Shown here: positions 32,958 to 44,312 of the stretch, piece after piece
How the letters are laid out: the number at the start of each line of letters is the position of its first letter
Numbering within the stretch: position 1 is the stretch's first letter
Assembly: GCA_003586115.2 (NCBI GenBank)
Contig: QVOM02000034.1
Span: 11,884,321-11,948,320, forward strand
Reading direction: 5' to 3'
Source of the DNA: Salvator merianae
Lineage: Eukaryota > Chordata > Lepidosauria > Squamata > Teiidae
Length of the DNA stretch: 64,000 nucleotides
Position numbers and translations under genes: made by a program
The notes under the pieces: generated by a model
What the model saw: only the letters and a program-made list of their open reading frames with translations
The model's database searches: none
Told to the model about the DNA's origin: nothing

Positions 32958-34490
32958 TTGGAAATCTGTGTATTTCTCAACTATTAAATACAATGCACAG
33001 AGCAAAAAAAGTCCAAACTAATAAATCTTATTTTCCTCTGACAACACACATCAATCGTTTTATTTTATTTTACTTCCAAGAAGCTGTTTTTCTCTATTGG
33101 TGACTTAAGTATTCATCCTATTCTAGCTGTGCTAACAACCTGAAAGTATAGGTAGAAGTTTCTAGCCTGCAGTGGTCACTCCAGTTCTGTGCTGGGTGTA
33201 AAAGGGAGTGGTTTCCCTTCTCTGCCTTTCTGCTGGGTTTCTGCAATCCCTTTCTGCTGGCCTGCTTTCTCAGAAGCAAGCAGGTCCTTACACCCTTTGG
33301 CTACCATCTGGCTAATGATTGAAACATGAACTGATAGACTGAGGACATCCAGATGTTGCTAAACTACAGTTCCCTAAGAGTATTACTAAGGGCAAGCAAT
33401 GAAGGAAGTTATATTCTGGCAGCACCAGGAGCCACTTCTGAAAGGTGATTCAAGGCTTATGTAAAGTTGGGCACCTGAAAATCTTAAGGAAGAGATGAGA
33501 CAGAAAACCTGCCTTCAAGTGCCAGTTAATTTAAAGAACTCTGCTATCATTGGGTTAGGGAGGGAAAGGGAGGGAGGGGTTAATTTTATTGGCAATAATG
33601 TATTCATAATTATGATATTTTATAATATGTTCAATGAAATACTTTAAAAATAAATAAAAACATATAAGCATGTATAGTGGGGCCAATTCAAGTGGATCTG
33701 TAGGCTGACCTCAGGTATAGGTCAATCTTCGCTAGAATCTAGAAGAAAGACACTCTCCACATCTTCCTCTGTAGCACTATGTTAATTGTCACAGAAGGAC
33801 TTTGGATCTTGAGAAATCAAATATACACCCTGTTTCTTTGGGTGTATATTGTGGCCACATGTATACGCTTCCAGAGTGTATAGTGCACCTTAAGTACACA
33901 TTATCTCAATCATACCCTTTTATTTTCCCATGCTCAGGCCACTGTGTGTAGTCCATCCTCTCATTCACCCATCCTGTCCAGCCTTTTGTGCTGTGGGAGA
34001 TGATTAGTACTTTTGCCTATAGATCTCTCAGGCAAGATTTTGGGAGGATAATATTTTGCACCTGTATGAAATGGTATCTGCGCAGATGAGCAGGTATGCA
34101 TTGCCATACCTGCATGAGAAACTAGAAGCTAGTGCTAGGAGCTGCAATTTTAAGTCTAATTCTTGGCATGCATGTGGACACAACTGCCCTTTTGCTTTCA
34201 TGGCCCTCTGCCCACAGCCTTCCTGAACATTTAGGGGCCTGTATTTTGCATTTTTATCCCTTTATCTTCCTCTCTTCTTCTATCCCCTCCCAGAGAGAAA
34301 CAGGCAGGAAAACACACACATACAGAGAACTCATCAGAGGCAGACAAGTGATTAAGTAAGAAGACAGAACGACATTTTCCTTTCTTTCCTTCCCCTAGCT
34401 CCTACAAGCAAGGGGAAAGGGGAGAGAAATAGAGAGAACGAAAGGGAAAGGGAGAGAGTCAGGGATCATCACTACACCAGCAAAAGAAAT
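32958..34490. other. Unique sequence; possible LINE 3' tail near 33650
   Basis: 'atactttaaaaataaataaa' at about 33640 could be an old LINE tail. 34380-34490 is purine-rich. No gene is supported. Confidence 0.3.
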
Positions 34491-34586
34491 AAGGAAGGAA
34501 CGAAGGAACGAAGGAAGGAAGGAACGAAGGAAGGAAGGAACGAAGGAAGGAAGGAAGGAAGGAAGGAAGGAAGGAAGGAAGGAAGG
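34491..34586. repeat. (GGAA)n microsatellite with GAAC variants
   Basis: The left part mixes 'ggaacgaa' and 'ggaa' units and the right part is pure GGAA. This gives a short higher-order pattern before the uniform run. Confidence 0.95.
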
Positions 34587-34718
34587 TGCTTTAATGCTAC
34601 TTTTTGTTCTTACAGTTTACTCCAAGCTAATTATGCTGGCTTGCACAGCAAGACACACAGAGTGAGATGGAAAATCACTCCAACAATTCTTTTTTTTCTT
34701 TGTCCTTTATTCATTCAT

Positions 34719-34760
34719 AGAGAGGAAGAGAGAGGGAGAAAGAGAGAGAAAGGGAAGGGA
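34719..34760. repeat. (GAGA)-rich tract
   Basis: Interrupted GA-rich purine tract downstream of the GGAA array. Confidence 0.85.
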
Positions 34761-35392
34761 GTAAGCGTGGGATCTATCTCCTTCAAGAAACACACAGAGA
34801 GAGCTTAAGAGCTCTAAAGAAGCACTTCAGCAGAAGGCAGAAGAAGTGTAGCAACTCAACCAAGCAGAAAATGACACAGTGGAGCATCAGCAGAAATACA
34901 ACAGGTCCTTCGTGGAAGGTCATATTTTAATGTGATCTCTGTGGACAGAGGGTAGCTAGAGTTCACACTCATACACAGAAGAGTGTAGTTGCTGCCTTTG
35001 ACTCAAGGTAATAGGAGTGCAGCTAATGTATACCCTTGACCAAAGAACCATACACCCCTTCTATCTGGGATGGTTGCCCTCTTCCACTGATAATGCATCT
35101 TCAGGAAGGTTGCACGTAGAGTAGCGAGAGGGAAAGAGAACACTTGACTACCCAGTCAGATTATTCAAATCAACTTTGATGATTGGGGTGACAGATGTTA
35201 CAGCCAGATCATCCTCACTTATCAAGGTCCAAGTCTCATCGGTCCTAATCACTGACATGCTGACTGGTGCTGAACAACATGTGAAAGACACTGCATTAGT
35301 TACTCCTAGATTAATTACTGGTATTGAAGATTATTGTATTCCTGACAGTTTGGATCTGATCCATAAGAGATCTGGGAAATGCTAGGGGCCTT

Positions 35393-35448
35393 AAGTTTTA
35401 ACTGATATCCAAGTAAGCCCAAGTTTTAACTGGTATCCATATAAGCCC
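35393..35448. repeat. Two-unit 28-bp tandem duplication
   Basis: Units begin 'aagttttaactg' at 35393 and 35421 and differ at about three positions. A second small duplication, 'ttcaatttctaaaggca', occurs at about 35700-35740. Confidence 0.85.
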
Positions 35449-35889
35449 AGGGAGCAAGTTTAAAGGTCTTGCCTCTAGGGTACCATTGAGGCAATGGTTT
35501 CTAACCAATCTCTGATCAGCCAGGGGATGGGTCAGGCAAATAGCCACACAAGGTACACTGGCCTTCCACCTCAAGGTCTACCAAGCTGATCTAACCATCA
35601 GAACAGAATAAGCCACTCTGGTGGCATCCAGAACACCTGGAATTCTGAGCTACATATAGTGCAAATGGCTTGACTTCTGAGTCTGTTACTGGTGTGGAAA
35701 TTCAATTTCTAAAGGCAGGTTCAATTTCTAAAGGCATCTTGGCCATCACAAAGAAGTGAAACAGAATCTCAGTTGTCCAAGGCCCTTTGACCTCCAACAT
35801 CAGCTTGAACAGCTGCCTCCCCCACAGCTCTAAAAGGAGGTGCATGTGGATAAGCCTAGGACTCAACTCTTTTATGTGAGCAAAGCGAA

Positions 35890-36300
35890 TGCACAGAAAT
35901 GCAGGTCACAGGGAGGTATTGAGGCTTTCACCATCAACTGTAATTGCAGCCTTCAGCACTTGTTCTTTATGAGAAGAATGCCATTTTGCAGGGAGGAATT
36001 TATGCTGCCTTATTATACTGAGCTGCCTACTGGAGCAGAAGCAGCCTATAAATCTGGGGAACTCCATGGTTGCTCACCTAAATGGCTTGGCCTCGCTGCC
36101 AAGCAACAAACAGAGCAATCTTTATGACACTGGCCAATGGAGCTAATCGCCAATTTAGTTTTGAAGCGCACGGTGCTGTCCAGAGTTCTCCAAAAGCAGG
36201 ATTTACAAGTGACAGCAGCATAATGCAAAGAAGATCAATTGCTCTCAAAGTTTGCTTGGAGGTTGTTCTTCCTGTTTCCTATTAACTTAATTAAACTTAG
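35890..36300. other. Repeat-free block, possible conserved non-coding element
   Basis: No transposon or simple-repeat signature is seen here, and the composition is balanced. The block holds transcription-factor-like words such as 'gagctaatcgccaatttag' and 'aacaaacagagcaatc'. It lies between duplicated and repeat-rich neighbours. The frames at 35840-36127 and 36046-36228 lack domains. Conservation is my suspicion, not something the sequence alone can prove. Confidence 0.3.
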
Positions 36301-36799
36301 TATACCTGAGGGCCTCCTCAAAGGAGAGTGGAGTGCAAAAGAACCAGGGAGAGAGGAGGAGGATTTTTTAACCTATGCAAGGAAAATGTTGAGCTTTGCT
36401 TGGATTCCCCATTCCATTCTTTCTCCACGCTGTTTTTCAGTCCCTGCCCCCCACTGATACTTGGCTAGCATTCCACTGAACATGAATTATTCTTCTTAAA
36501 TATTATTTAATAGAATAATTTACACCTAGATTTAGTACAATTAAAAATGTGATTCTAAATATAACTTAAATCTAAAACATAAAAATAAGGCAAGATACAC
36601 AGACCTATTCTTACGAATTTAAACCAAGCCATTATATTTAGGCTGATGTCTAACTATATCAAAATGATCATATTTAATATGCAATAGAATAATGCACAAT
36701 CCCGAGACCATTTCTGTTATATTAACTGAGAATAACCAAGACTATTGCTACCTACCACCTTTCTAAAATGATTTATCGAAAGTTCACTCCCAGGTTTCA
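36301..36799. other. AT-rich unique sequence, no gene seen
   Basis: Low-complexity AT-rich stretch at 36480-36720; no repeat family recognised. Confidence 0.3.
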
Positions 36800-37160
36800 C
36801 CACATGAAGATTTATTTAAAGAATTTGGGAGAAGAGAAAGATGGATTAAATATGAAGAGGTATTGAGTAAAAATAATGAAACAGATGAATTTTTCTTGAA
36901 AACAAGAGAACACTTAAACCAGGAGGGGCTGGAGGTACAATAGTTAATGTATGCCCAACTGATGGATATTTTTATAGAGGGTAAAAGAAGGATGAATTTT
37001 GAATTAGAAAGACAGAAATGGGAAGAGGAACTGGACAAAGAAGAAAGGAGGACTGTGGGGTACCGTATGATTTCCTTTTGAAAATAGAATTAGAACAAGA
37101 GCAAGTTAAAGAATGTATGACAATGTGGGCAAAAAAACTGTTTTATATGCAGAAACTACA
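36800..37160 (+). mobile_element. L1 LINE ORF2 fragment
   Basis: Decayed frames read FFLKTREHLNQEG, 'LMYAQLMDIF' and 'QVKECMTMWAKK'-like pieces. They parallel the L1 remnant at 14390-15507. Stops and frame changes show it is dead, and the 3' UTR and tail are missing. The minus-strand Ser-rich frame opposite it is incidental. Confidence 0.7.
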
Positions 37161-38300
37161 GTAATTATGTATGTATCAAAAACATTAAAATCCCAAAATT
37201 TGTTAGGTAGCAGCATCTTGGGTCCATATTACATAACAGGCATGCAGTGCAAAGTTCCCTGGATACTGTCTCAACGTATAGGAAACTGAAGGTTTGGCAT
37301 TAAAATAAAAATGCTGTCCCTTCTTCTTTCTTTTATCATTCTACCCACATGCTTCTTGTAATGTCAAAATCTGTCAAACAATCTTGGTGCCAGGTTTTTA
37401 ACAAGACACTGACTGGATGCCCAGCGCCAAATACCCTCTTTAAACAATGTTGAATGAAGAATAGCAAATGTTCCCGTCAGTGTTTTTTACTGGCCATATA
37501 TAGGCAAAAGGCAGGGAATTCCCTCAGCTGGATGGAAAGCCTGAAAGCAAACACAGTCTCCCAACCAACTGCACATGGATGGACAAGCCACGCACGTCAC
37601 AGTCTTTCCTTAATTGATTCCATACCCTGCTGCACACGTGTGCTTCTACGAAATGTCGATGGGAACCGTGAGAAGCTAACTCCCTCCCAATCCATACTGA
37701 GGTCGGTGGGTCTGGGCCAAAGCAGTGCCATCCCCTTGGTAGCAGTGAAGCCACAAACACCCCACCCCCCTCCCTCCCTCCTGGTGCTAGAGGAAGCAAA
37801 AGCACACTTAACAATAGTCCTGGGAACAGCCAAATAAGGCCCTTGCATGCCTCAGCCTAACGTCAACAAAAAATACAACCACACGAGGTCACGGCCTGAA
37901 TCGTGCAAAGCTTTTCATGGAATACTTGGCATTTGCTAAGAGCGTGAGTGAGTGAGTGTCCAAAGCAGGCAAACTTTTAAGAAACAGCAAAGATTTTGCT
38001 GATTGAATGAATCTTCCCTGCCCCTTCACTTGCCCGTTGTACTTCCACTTCCTCAGTCCCCTCTTTCTGAATTTCCTGTGGATCCTCCCTCTAGAGGTCC
38101 TTTGCAAGACTAATTCCCATCAAAGGGCAAAGTACTTTGGCTTCAGGTACTGGGTTGCTGCTCCTCTGGAATCTAAGACTGCATATTGCCAGCCAAGAAA
38201 AGGGCAGTCTTTCCAGTGAAATCATTCAATCCCACTGCCAGAACAGGAGGCATGATACATGGCCAGCACCTCCCAGTCTGGCAGTCCTTGAAGCTGCAGA
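37161..38300. other. Unique sequence, no gene seen
   Basis: Several frames of up to 127 codons overlap on opposite strands at 37454-37848, none with a recognisable motif. A short C-rich run is at about 37761. No repeat is identified. Confidence 0.3.
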
Positions 38301-38305
38301 ACAGA

Positions 38306-38808
38306 GGGCCTTTCCGCACTTACCTTTGTTCTGTAATAGGATCTCTTGTGGTCTTCTTCAGGGTCTCACGTTATTGTGGATTTGTGTGACCCTGCCAGTC
38401 GCTGATACACTCTGCCTGCATAGGATGGAATGTATTCCAAAACAAGGGGCCCTTGATCTGGACCACCGGTAGACCTCAGTATTGAGGACTATCGGTGGAC
38501 CAATGCAACCTAGTCTGAAATATGAACTACTTGGCGATCCATTTTGGCAGTGTGCCAAAGCACACCACAGAAAAGGGTCCTTTGTTGGATCCAAGGCTAG
38601 GAACTTTCATTCTTAGCCCTTGAGGTACCTTCAAACCCAGCCCTAAAGCTTGTGTGAGCTTCGGGACAGCTGCAAGGGTTGGACTGAACCAGTGCTGTCA
38701 TGCAGATGATACTGTTCCAGACCATGCCGTGCCATGTTCTGGACCAGCAGTTCTCTCTGAGCCAGACCCACTGGCCCAGAACAAGGCACAGTAAGTGCAG
38801 ACAGGTTC
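38306..38808. mobile_element. MITE, 'TGCACTTAC' terminal-repeat type
   Basis: The left end is GGGCCTTTCCGCACTTACC; the right, reverse complemented, is GAACCTGTCTGCACTTAC. The interior phrases 'gtgccaaagcacaccacaga' and 'gctgtcatgcagatgatact' match those in 19873-20400. Flanks do not form a clear duplication. Confidence 0.7.
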
Positions 38809-39375
38809 CACATCTCCGTAGTTTCTTCCCAGTGCAGTTAAACACCAGACAAAAAATGTCTCTGGAAGCTGACCATTTTCTGTTCAGTACTGAATAACTG
38901 GGCAGAAAATGTTGCAGGTAAGTTGCTCTTGCTGCTGCCATTTCTCTAGACTCTGGTGACAGGACCATTAAAGGGCCAAAGCGGCCTCCAAGTTCTTCAC
39001 CTGGCAAGTCACCTCCAGGGCTAGATTTTGTACCTTGGGGGTTAGCTGGAGGCATGATAGGAATGGTGATGTGCAATTATCAGGCCCTGTAATCTCTTAT
39101 CACACACCCTCTTCCCTGCGCCTGGATGCAGCCTAAGATAATGGACCCACATTCCCAAGAGAAGGCTCAACTGAAGACCTCACTTTCCATTCTGAAAGTT
39201 CTCTGAGAAGTGATGGGGGTGAGAAAAGCATATTTTGTGCATGCTCAGCGGGCATCTTTCTCTTCATTACTTTCTAGGCAGAGCAAGCATTTGAGACTTC
39301 CAGTGCTAACATTTTTATCTGCACAAGACTGAGATGTTACCAGCTAGTCGGCTACCTACACACAATGCTTAGTAA
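38809..39375. other. Unique sequence, no gene seen
   Basis: No repeat signature; the minus-strand frame extending from the MITE is not supported as coding. Confidence 0.3.
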
Positions 39376-39557
39376 GCCTGTATCCACAAGCCCAGTAAGA
39401 ACACCTTACTGCATTCACAGGTAGGAGAAAAAAGCAGTTCAAAAGAACCTTAGAGACTATAGCGTGTGGTTCCTCATCCCATCTGCAATCCACCGTTTCT
39501 AGCCTAGAATGTTCATAAGCATTTGCCCATCCCAATGAGGGTCATGCAGATGCAGCC
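39376..39557. mobile_element. Small MITE of the GGCTGCATCCACAC group
   Basis: The left end GCCTGTATCCACA and the right end, reverse complemented GGCTGCATCTGCAT, have flanks TAA and AAA. Near the left end is a perfect hairpin, CAGTAAG with CTTACTG around AACAC. The left boundary could instead be at about 39407. Confidence 0.5.
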
Positions 39558-39566
39558 AAAGATGCT

Positions 39567-39660
39567 ATAAACTTGAGCTCAACTCCTGGCAACTATATGG
39601 TTTGCCATTACCTTCCTCCAGGGAGCTAGGTATCTAACTCATGATTTTGAGCTTTGGCGG
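39567..39660 (-). mobile_element. SINE tail fragment
   Basis: On the minus strand the phrases 'ggaggaaggtaatggcaaac' and 'gccaggagttgagctcaag' match the body of the Sauria-like SINEs at 10568 and 26885. Confidence 0.5.
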
Positions 39661-39828
39661 CAGTCGCTATTCCCATACCTGTAATAAGGAGTCCCTACTG
39701 TGATGCTGTTTTAGGGTGCAATGGTGCCCTTATGGCCTCCTTCAGGCAGCTACAAAGCCTTTCAGTTCCACAGCTCTCCCTTCTCTCTTTGTTGTGCAGG
39801 GGTGAGGGCCATTAGTAGTCTCATGAGG

Positions 39829-40102
39829 CACGGTGGCGCAGAAGGCTAAGGCACTGATCTTTCTATAGGAGGATCGGAGTTCAAGGCCCCTGTCTGCCGT
39901 GTAGAGGGGATGAGCGCCCTCTACTGGCCTCTAGCTCCAGCCAACCTAGCTGTTCGAAAGCAAGTAATTGCAAGTAGATAAATAGGGAGCATCACATTGT
40001 GTGATGCGGAAGATAGACAGATGTAAGCCTTCGGGCGAAAAATAACATTGTAAGCCACTTTGAGTCAGCTTCGGCTGAGAAAAGCGGGGTATAAAAACCA
40101 AG
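39829..40102 (+). mobile_element. tRNA-derived SINE, near complete
   Basis: The tRNA-like head has an A-box-like TGGCGCAGAAGG and a B-box-like GAGTTCAAGGCC. The body includes 'gagcgccctctactggcctc'. The tail, 'ttgtaagccactttgagtca' and 'aaaagcggggtataaaaacc', is the LINE-like 3' end seen in many reptile SINEs, followed by (CTT)n. From 39865 onward it is identical to the copy after the N at 40433. It looks young, and differs from the decayed Sauria-like SINEs elsewhere in the window. Confidence 0.85.
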
Positions 40103-40189
40103 TTCTTCTTCTTCTTCTTCTTCTTCTTCTTCTTCTTCTTCTTCTTCTTCTTCTTCTTCTTCTTCTTCTTCTTCTTCTTCTTCTTCTTC
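40103..40189. repeat. (CTT)n microsatellite at the SINE tail
   Basis: About 28 uninterrupted trinucleotide units follow the SINE directly. The second SINE copy has only a few. Confidence 0.95.
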
Positions 40190-40432
40190 AGAATTAGGTC
40201 CTGTACAGCACTAGAGCTTTATATTTCTCTTGACTTAGCTGGAGCCATTTATTCAGCACGGTGTTATTTATTCTGTGGTTTTTTTGAGGGAAAAAGTGAA
40301 ATGAAAGGATTTCATTTGGTGCTGCTCAAGTATTTAAAGTTGTGTGTCTATAAATAAGAAAATATGAAGACATGGCCAAATCTGGAAATATTATCAAATC
40401 TTCAAAGACTTGCTTCCACTCTTTGACTTGGT

Positions 40433-40433
40433 N
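40433..40433. other. Single-N assembly gap
   Basis: The only ambiguous base in the window. The sequence to its right starts abruptly inside a SINE identical to the one 570 bp upstream. This is typical of a contig join placed on a repeat. Confidence 0.9.
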
Positions 40434-40434
40434 A

Positions 40435-40690
40435 ATAGGAGGATCGGAGTTCAAGGCCCCTGTCTGCCGTGTAGAGGGGATGAGCGCCCTCTACTGGCCT
40501 CTAGCTCCAGCCAACCTAGCTGTTCGAAAGCAAGTAATTGCAAGTAGATAAATAGGGAGCATCACATTGTGTGATGCGGAAGATAGACAGATGTAAGCCT
40601 TCGGGCGAAAAATAACATTGTAAGCCACTTTGAGTCAGCTTCGGCTGAGAAAAGCGGGGTATAAAAACCAAGTTCTTCTTCTTCTTTCCC
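40435..40690 (+). mobile_element. Identical partial SINE copy directly after the gap
   Basis: Bases 40435-40686 are identical to 39865-40116, about 252 bp with no difference that I can see. The A-box end of the tRNA head is missing. Beyond a very short CTT run the sequence differs from that after the first copy. It could be a second real insertion, a false duplication or a misjoin. Confidence 0.85.
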
Positions 40691-42450
40691 TTGCAAAAGT
40701 AGTTACAGCTAAATGAAGAAAGCTTGCAGTCCTTTTGAAAATGCATAATCTTAAATGTCCGCTCCCCACTCTATCAGACCATTAAACTGTGGATATCATG
40801 GATCCATTTAAGTTGTAATAGATTCAGTTTTACATAGCCACTATGGAAAAGAAGCAAATCTTTGGCCAGGTCCACACAGGGCCTGGGACACTTGTGGATG
40901 GCCACTGGTGGCATAAGTGTGCCATGCATGCCCAGCCCTATTGTCAGAGTACTTTAGCATGAACTCTCTTTTTGGAAGTTTCCCAGTGCCCTGATTAGCC
41001 TATTGGTGAAGCTCACCATCCTGCTGTCTCTTCTCCACTCCTTTCAGGCCAGATGATTTTTAGAGCTGAAGAGGAAGTGGCCCCCATGAAGAATTTGATG
41101 GTGGAGCTTCCCAGCCTGAGGTCTCTTTTCCACTCTCCATAAGCAAGAATGTGGTTTGAAGTGCAAGGATATGTTGTCATTGGACTCCCAACTTTTCAAC
41201 TGTCCATTCTAGCTGAGTCTCTTAGCAATAGCTCCTGGCTGTTAAACAATACACACTATCACGCTGCTGTTAAAGACATGATGGCTGGCTTAATTACTTA
41301 ACTGGGCAGTTGGCAAGTCTATTTTCATGGCACATTGGCTAAAGGCCTGTGGAGCCAATGCAGACCAAAATAAACAATGAATGGGCCTTCAGCTACACAG
41401 AACTTTCTCTGAAAGGGATCAACAAATAATTGGTCACAGGACACTTCATCAAGATGGCTGGTGCTACATTGGGTCCCATTTTTTATTCAAGGATATAAAT
41501 CAGAATAGCAGTGCAGGAAAACAAGGCTATATTTAAGCTGATTTTATTATTATTATTATTTTAATGTCTTGGGAAGAAGCCATTTTGTTAAAAACGTTGC
41601 AGTGACCTTATTAAAATCTAATATCTTTGCCTTCTTGTAGAGGCCTAAAATAGTTTTTTTTGCATAACATTTTCTACCAGAATTGTTTGGGCTTTTTCTC
41701 TGTAAGTTAAGCAGTGATGTAATAGTCCATGACACTGAATTAGTCATGATACAGAAAAGGAAGCACTGGCCAAGATTTGAGGTCAGAAAAGGGGAGTTCA
41801 GAGTCTTGGCATTCTGTTAAAGCAGCTGCATTACTTTCATTAAAGATAGTAGAACCATTGCCAAAGCATATGCTATAACCTTTTTTCATATACAGGCACT
41901 GTAATAATTATGTGTCACATGTTTTATTGGTACAGGGATACCTGGCACCTGTATAATATATATCAAGGGTCTGAAACAGGAGAAATAAAGCACAGAAAAG
42001 AAGAAGAAGAAAACCACTACTTCCAAAGTTCTCTTGTGTTGTCTTATTCCAGATTCATTTAGAATGTGCTTGCACAAGGTAGCTTTTGGGCATCCCTTTA
42101 TTAAGGATTGCTCCATTTGTAGATGCACTAAAAATAAGCACATCACAAATTTTAAAAATAAACCTCCTTCCATGCCTCATGTCCTCACCTTCCATCCTCA
42201 CCAATCATTGGCCACCACCAGCCCAATTTTCTATGCACCTGATTGGTCAGTGGTTGTAGCAGGCTGGGATTGGCTATAGGAGCCTTGTAACCTCCCACCC
42301 ATCTGACCCAAATTCTGAGTTGCCCAGAGATGATTATTTCACATTTGCAAAAGGGGCACATAAGCAGTAAAGTGCTTTTATATTTTACGTTTGTCCCTTG
42401 GGTTTCAGAGTTGCCCCAGGTGCATCTGTAAACACACGTCTGAACACATT
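40691..42450. other. Unique sequence, no gene seen
   Basis: No exon or known repeat is recognised. 42190-42280 has several CCAAT/ATTGG words in both orientations, but no other promoter feature accompanies them. Confidence 0.3.
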
Positions 42451-42454
42451 CTTA

Positions 42455-42869
42455 GGCTGCATCCAGACAGGGTCTAAAGCCTGGGATTATCCTGGCACTA
42501 TATTGGGATTGCCACATGTATCTGTGGCAATCTCCCAATATAGTCCTGGTATATAGAGGTGAGATCCTATAATATCATTACTGTGGGAGAAAGAACACCA
42601 AATTGTGTTTTCCTGCATTGCGATATTACTTACCTTACCTGGCACTTGTTTCTGGGTTTTTTTTCCTGAGGAAAATACCCACTGCACAAGCATGGGGTCA
42701 GGTGTTTGCACATTTCATGCCATCTAAGCATCACGGAAGCAAGCACCAGACACAATAGGGGCCCAGGCTTGCCCAGCAATTTTGTCCTGCTGTCTGGTAG
42801 GGATGGCATGCGGAAATTGTGAGATCTAAACAAGATCCTGCATTTTCTTCTCACCATTTGGAGGCAGCC
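42455..42869. mobile_element. MITE of the GGCTGCATCCAGAC family, intact copy
   Basis: The left end is GGCTGCATCCAGACAGG; the right, reverse complemented, is GGCTGCCTCCAAAT. TTA flanks both sides (42452-42454 and 42870-42872). That is the target duplication preferred by PIF/Harbinger transposons. A palindromic core at about 42502-42542 ('ttgggattgccac...gtggcaatc') could form a hairpin. This uninterrupted copy serves as reference for 26061-26844 and 56917-57360. Confidence 0.85.
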
Positions 42870-42872
42870 TTA

Positions 42873-43360
42873 GAAATATAACTGAGAATAATGCAAAGAA
42901 AAGTGCATTTGGTTGCCAATGGTTCCCAGTGACTTCTGACCAAAAACGTAGAAACACAGCACTAGAAATGCTATTGGAAATATGAAATATGTCTGAAACA
43001 TGTCAGTTGTACACCTGAACACCTAAAAGCATATGAAACAGAGACTGGAGGGATAACTGACCACTTTGAGCTGTTGAACTTGATCTCAGCACTGGTTCCT
43101 GCTTAGCTCCATAAGGCAAACGTGATAAGGAAACTTGAGTTGACAATCACACACACACACCTTCCTCCATTGTCTTCTAAAACTCTGTGTTTTCCTCTGG
43201 CTTTCTCCAAAAGTCTAGTTTGTTTTGCTGGTTGCCTCACAAATCAGCATAATCTCATCCACTTCAGGCACTGTGACTCCATATTTTGCCACTGGGTTAT
43301 AGGATGCAGTATTCAGGTGCAAAGTAGGCATTTCTGGACTGATCAGATTGAATGGCACTT
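42873..43360. other. Unique sequence, no gene seen
   Basis: A short (AC)n run is at about 43147-43160. No other feature is recognised. Confidence 0.3.
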
Positions 43361-43363
43361 TAT

Positions 43364-44049
43364 GGGTAGATTCAGACTAGCTATTTCAGTTGCCTTCTGG
43401 GTGAATTTGACCTGAGGGGGGCAAACAGGAAATAAAATTCGCCTTACCCCGCCTCCAAGCCTGTAATGAGGTGACTCTTCAACAGCTGGGAGAAAAGAGC
43501 TCTCACAGCACCTTAGAACTGAGCAGTGAGTGCCTCCACCAATCACAGCCTTGAAGGAACCCATCGGACAATCAGATAGGGAGGAAGGGGCACCAGCGAG
43601 CTCTTGCTGGTACCAGGAAGTTCCTGGCAGGAACTTTTGAACTCAATTAAACAGATTTGCAAAAATAACTCCTGTCCTGCCTTCTTTAGATTAGAAAAGC
43701 ACACTGGACTTATAATAACGGGGAGTGGGGGGAGAGAGACTTGAGTTTCAGAACAATTTTGTTTGCAAACAAAAAAACTGGCAGTTAAGGAGTTAAGGAG
43801 TTGGAAACTGCTTCAGCAAAGAGCTGAGGATTCCATACCCAGAGGCGAGGATTCCATACCCAGTGGCCAATCAGTGAGCAGTACCCTTTGCAGACTTGGT
43901 ACCTTGTCTGTTGAAGTGAATAGGCTGCACTACAGGTGAGTTACAAATAAATGTGGAACTGTGTTTGGAACGCTTTTTTTCTGTGCACCCAGGAATTATT
44001 CACTCATTTTATGTAGGCAGTTTTAAAAATCACTAGTCTGAACATGCCC
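43364..44049. mobile_element. MITE, 'TTCAGACTAGC' family, copy 1 (686 bp)
   Basis: The left end is GGGTAGATTCAGACTAGC; the right, reverse complemented, is GGGCATGTTCAGACTAG. TAT flanks both sides (43361-43363 and 44050-44052). It aligns end to end with 50683-51382; shared phrases include 'gcagttaaggagttaagga', 'ggaaactgcttcagca', 'cccaggaattattcactc' and 'accaatcacagcctt'. A 20-bp direct duplication ('gaggattccatacccag') is seen at 43827-43862. No transposase. Confidence 0.85.
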
Positions 44050-44052
44050 TAT

Positions 44053-44304
44053 ATTTGCCATTCTGGAGTAGATTGAAATGTATACAAATCTTTTGTTAAG
44101 AAATATTTCCTTTGAACATTTGGCAGAACACATCCTTAGGGCATATTCTGGAGTATAAGAACAGGAGGTCTGGGATCACTATGTGTGTGCTACATGAAAC
44201 AACCAGTACATGTGTGTATGTGTGCCACACCAGTGTGCTGTGTATGCTATACTAAAGTGCTAAAAAGATTATACGTTCCACACCAGAAGGCTGAATCACA
44301 TATG
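44053..44304. other. Unique sequence before the hAT element
   Basis: TG-rich words occur ('gtgtgtatgtgtgccacacc') but no array or gene. Confidence 0.3.
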
Positions 44305-44312
44305 TGCTATGC

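Noticed and set aside
39829..39910. Possible functional tRNA at the SINE head
   Set aside because: It continues into a SINE body with LINE-like tail and is present in two copies; no proper acceptor stem is seen.
42180..42300. Cluster of CCAAT/ATTGG words suggesting a promoter
   Set aside because: No CpG island, no TATA-like element at a sensible distance and no downstream gene; the words are short and expected by chance.
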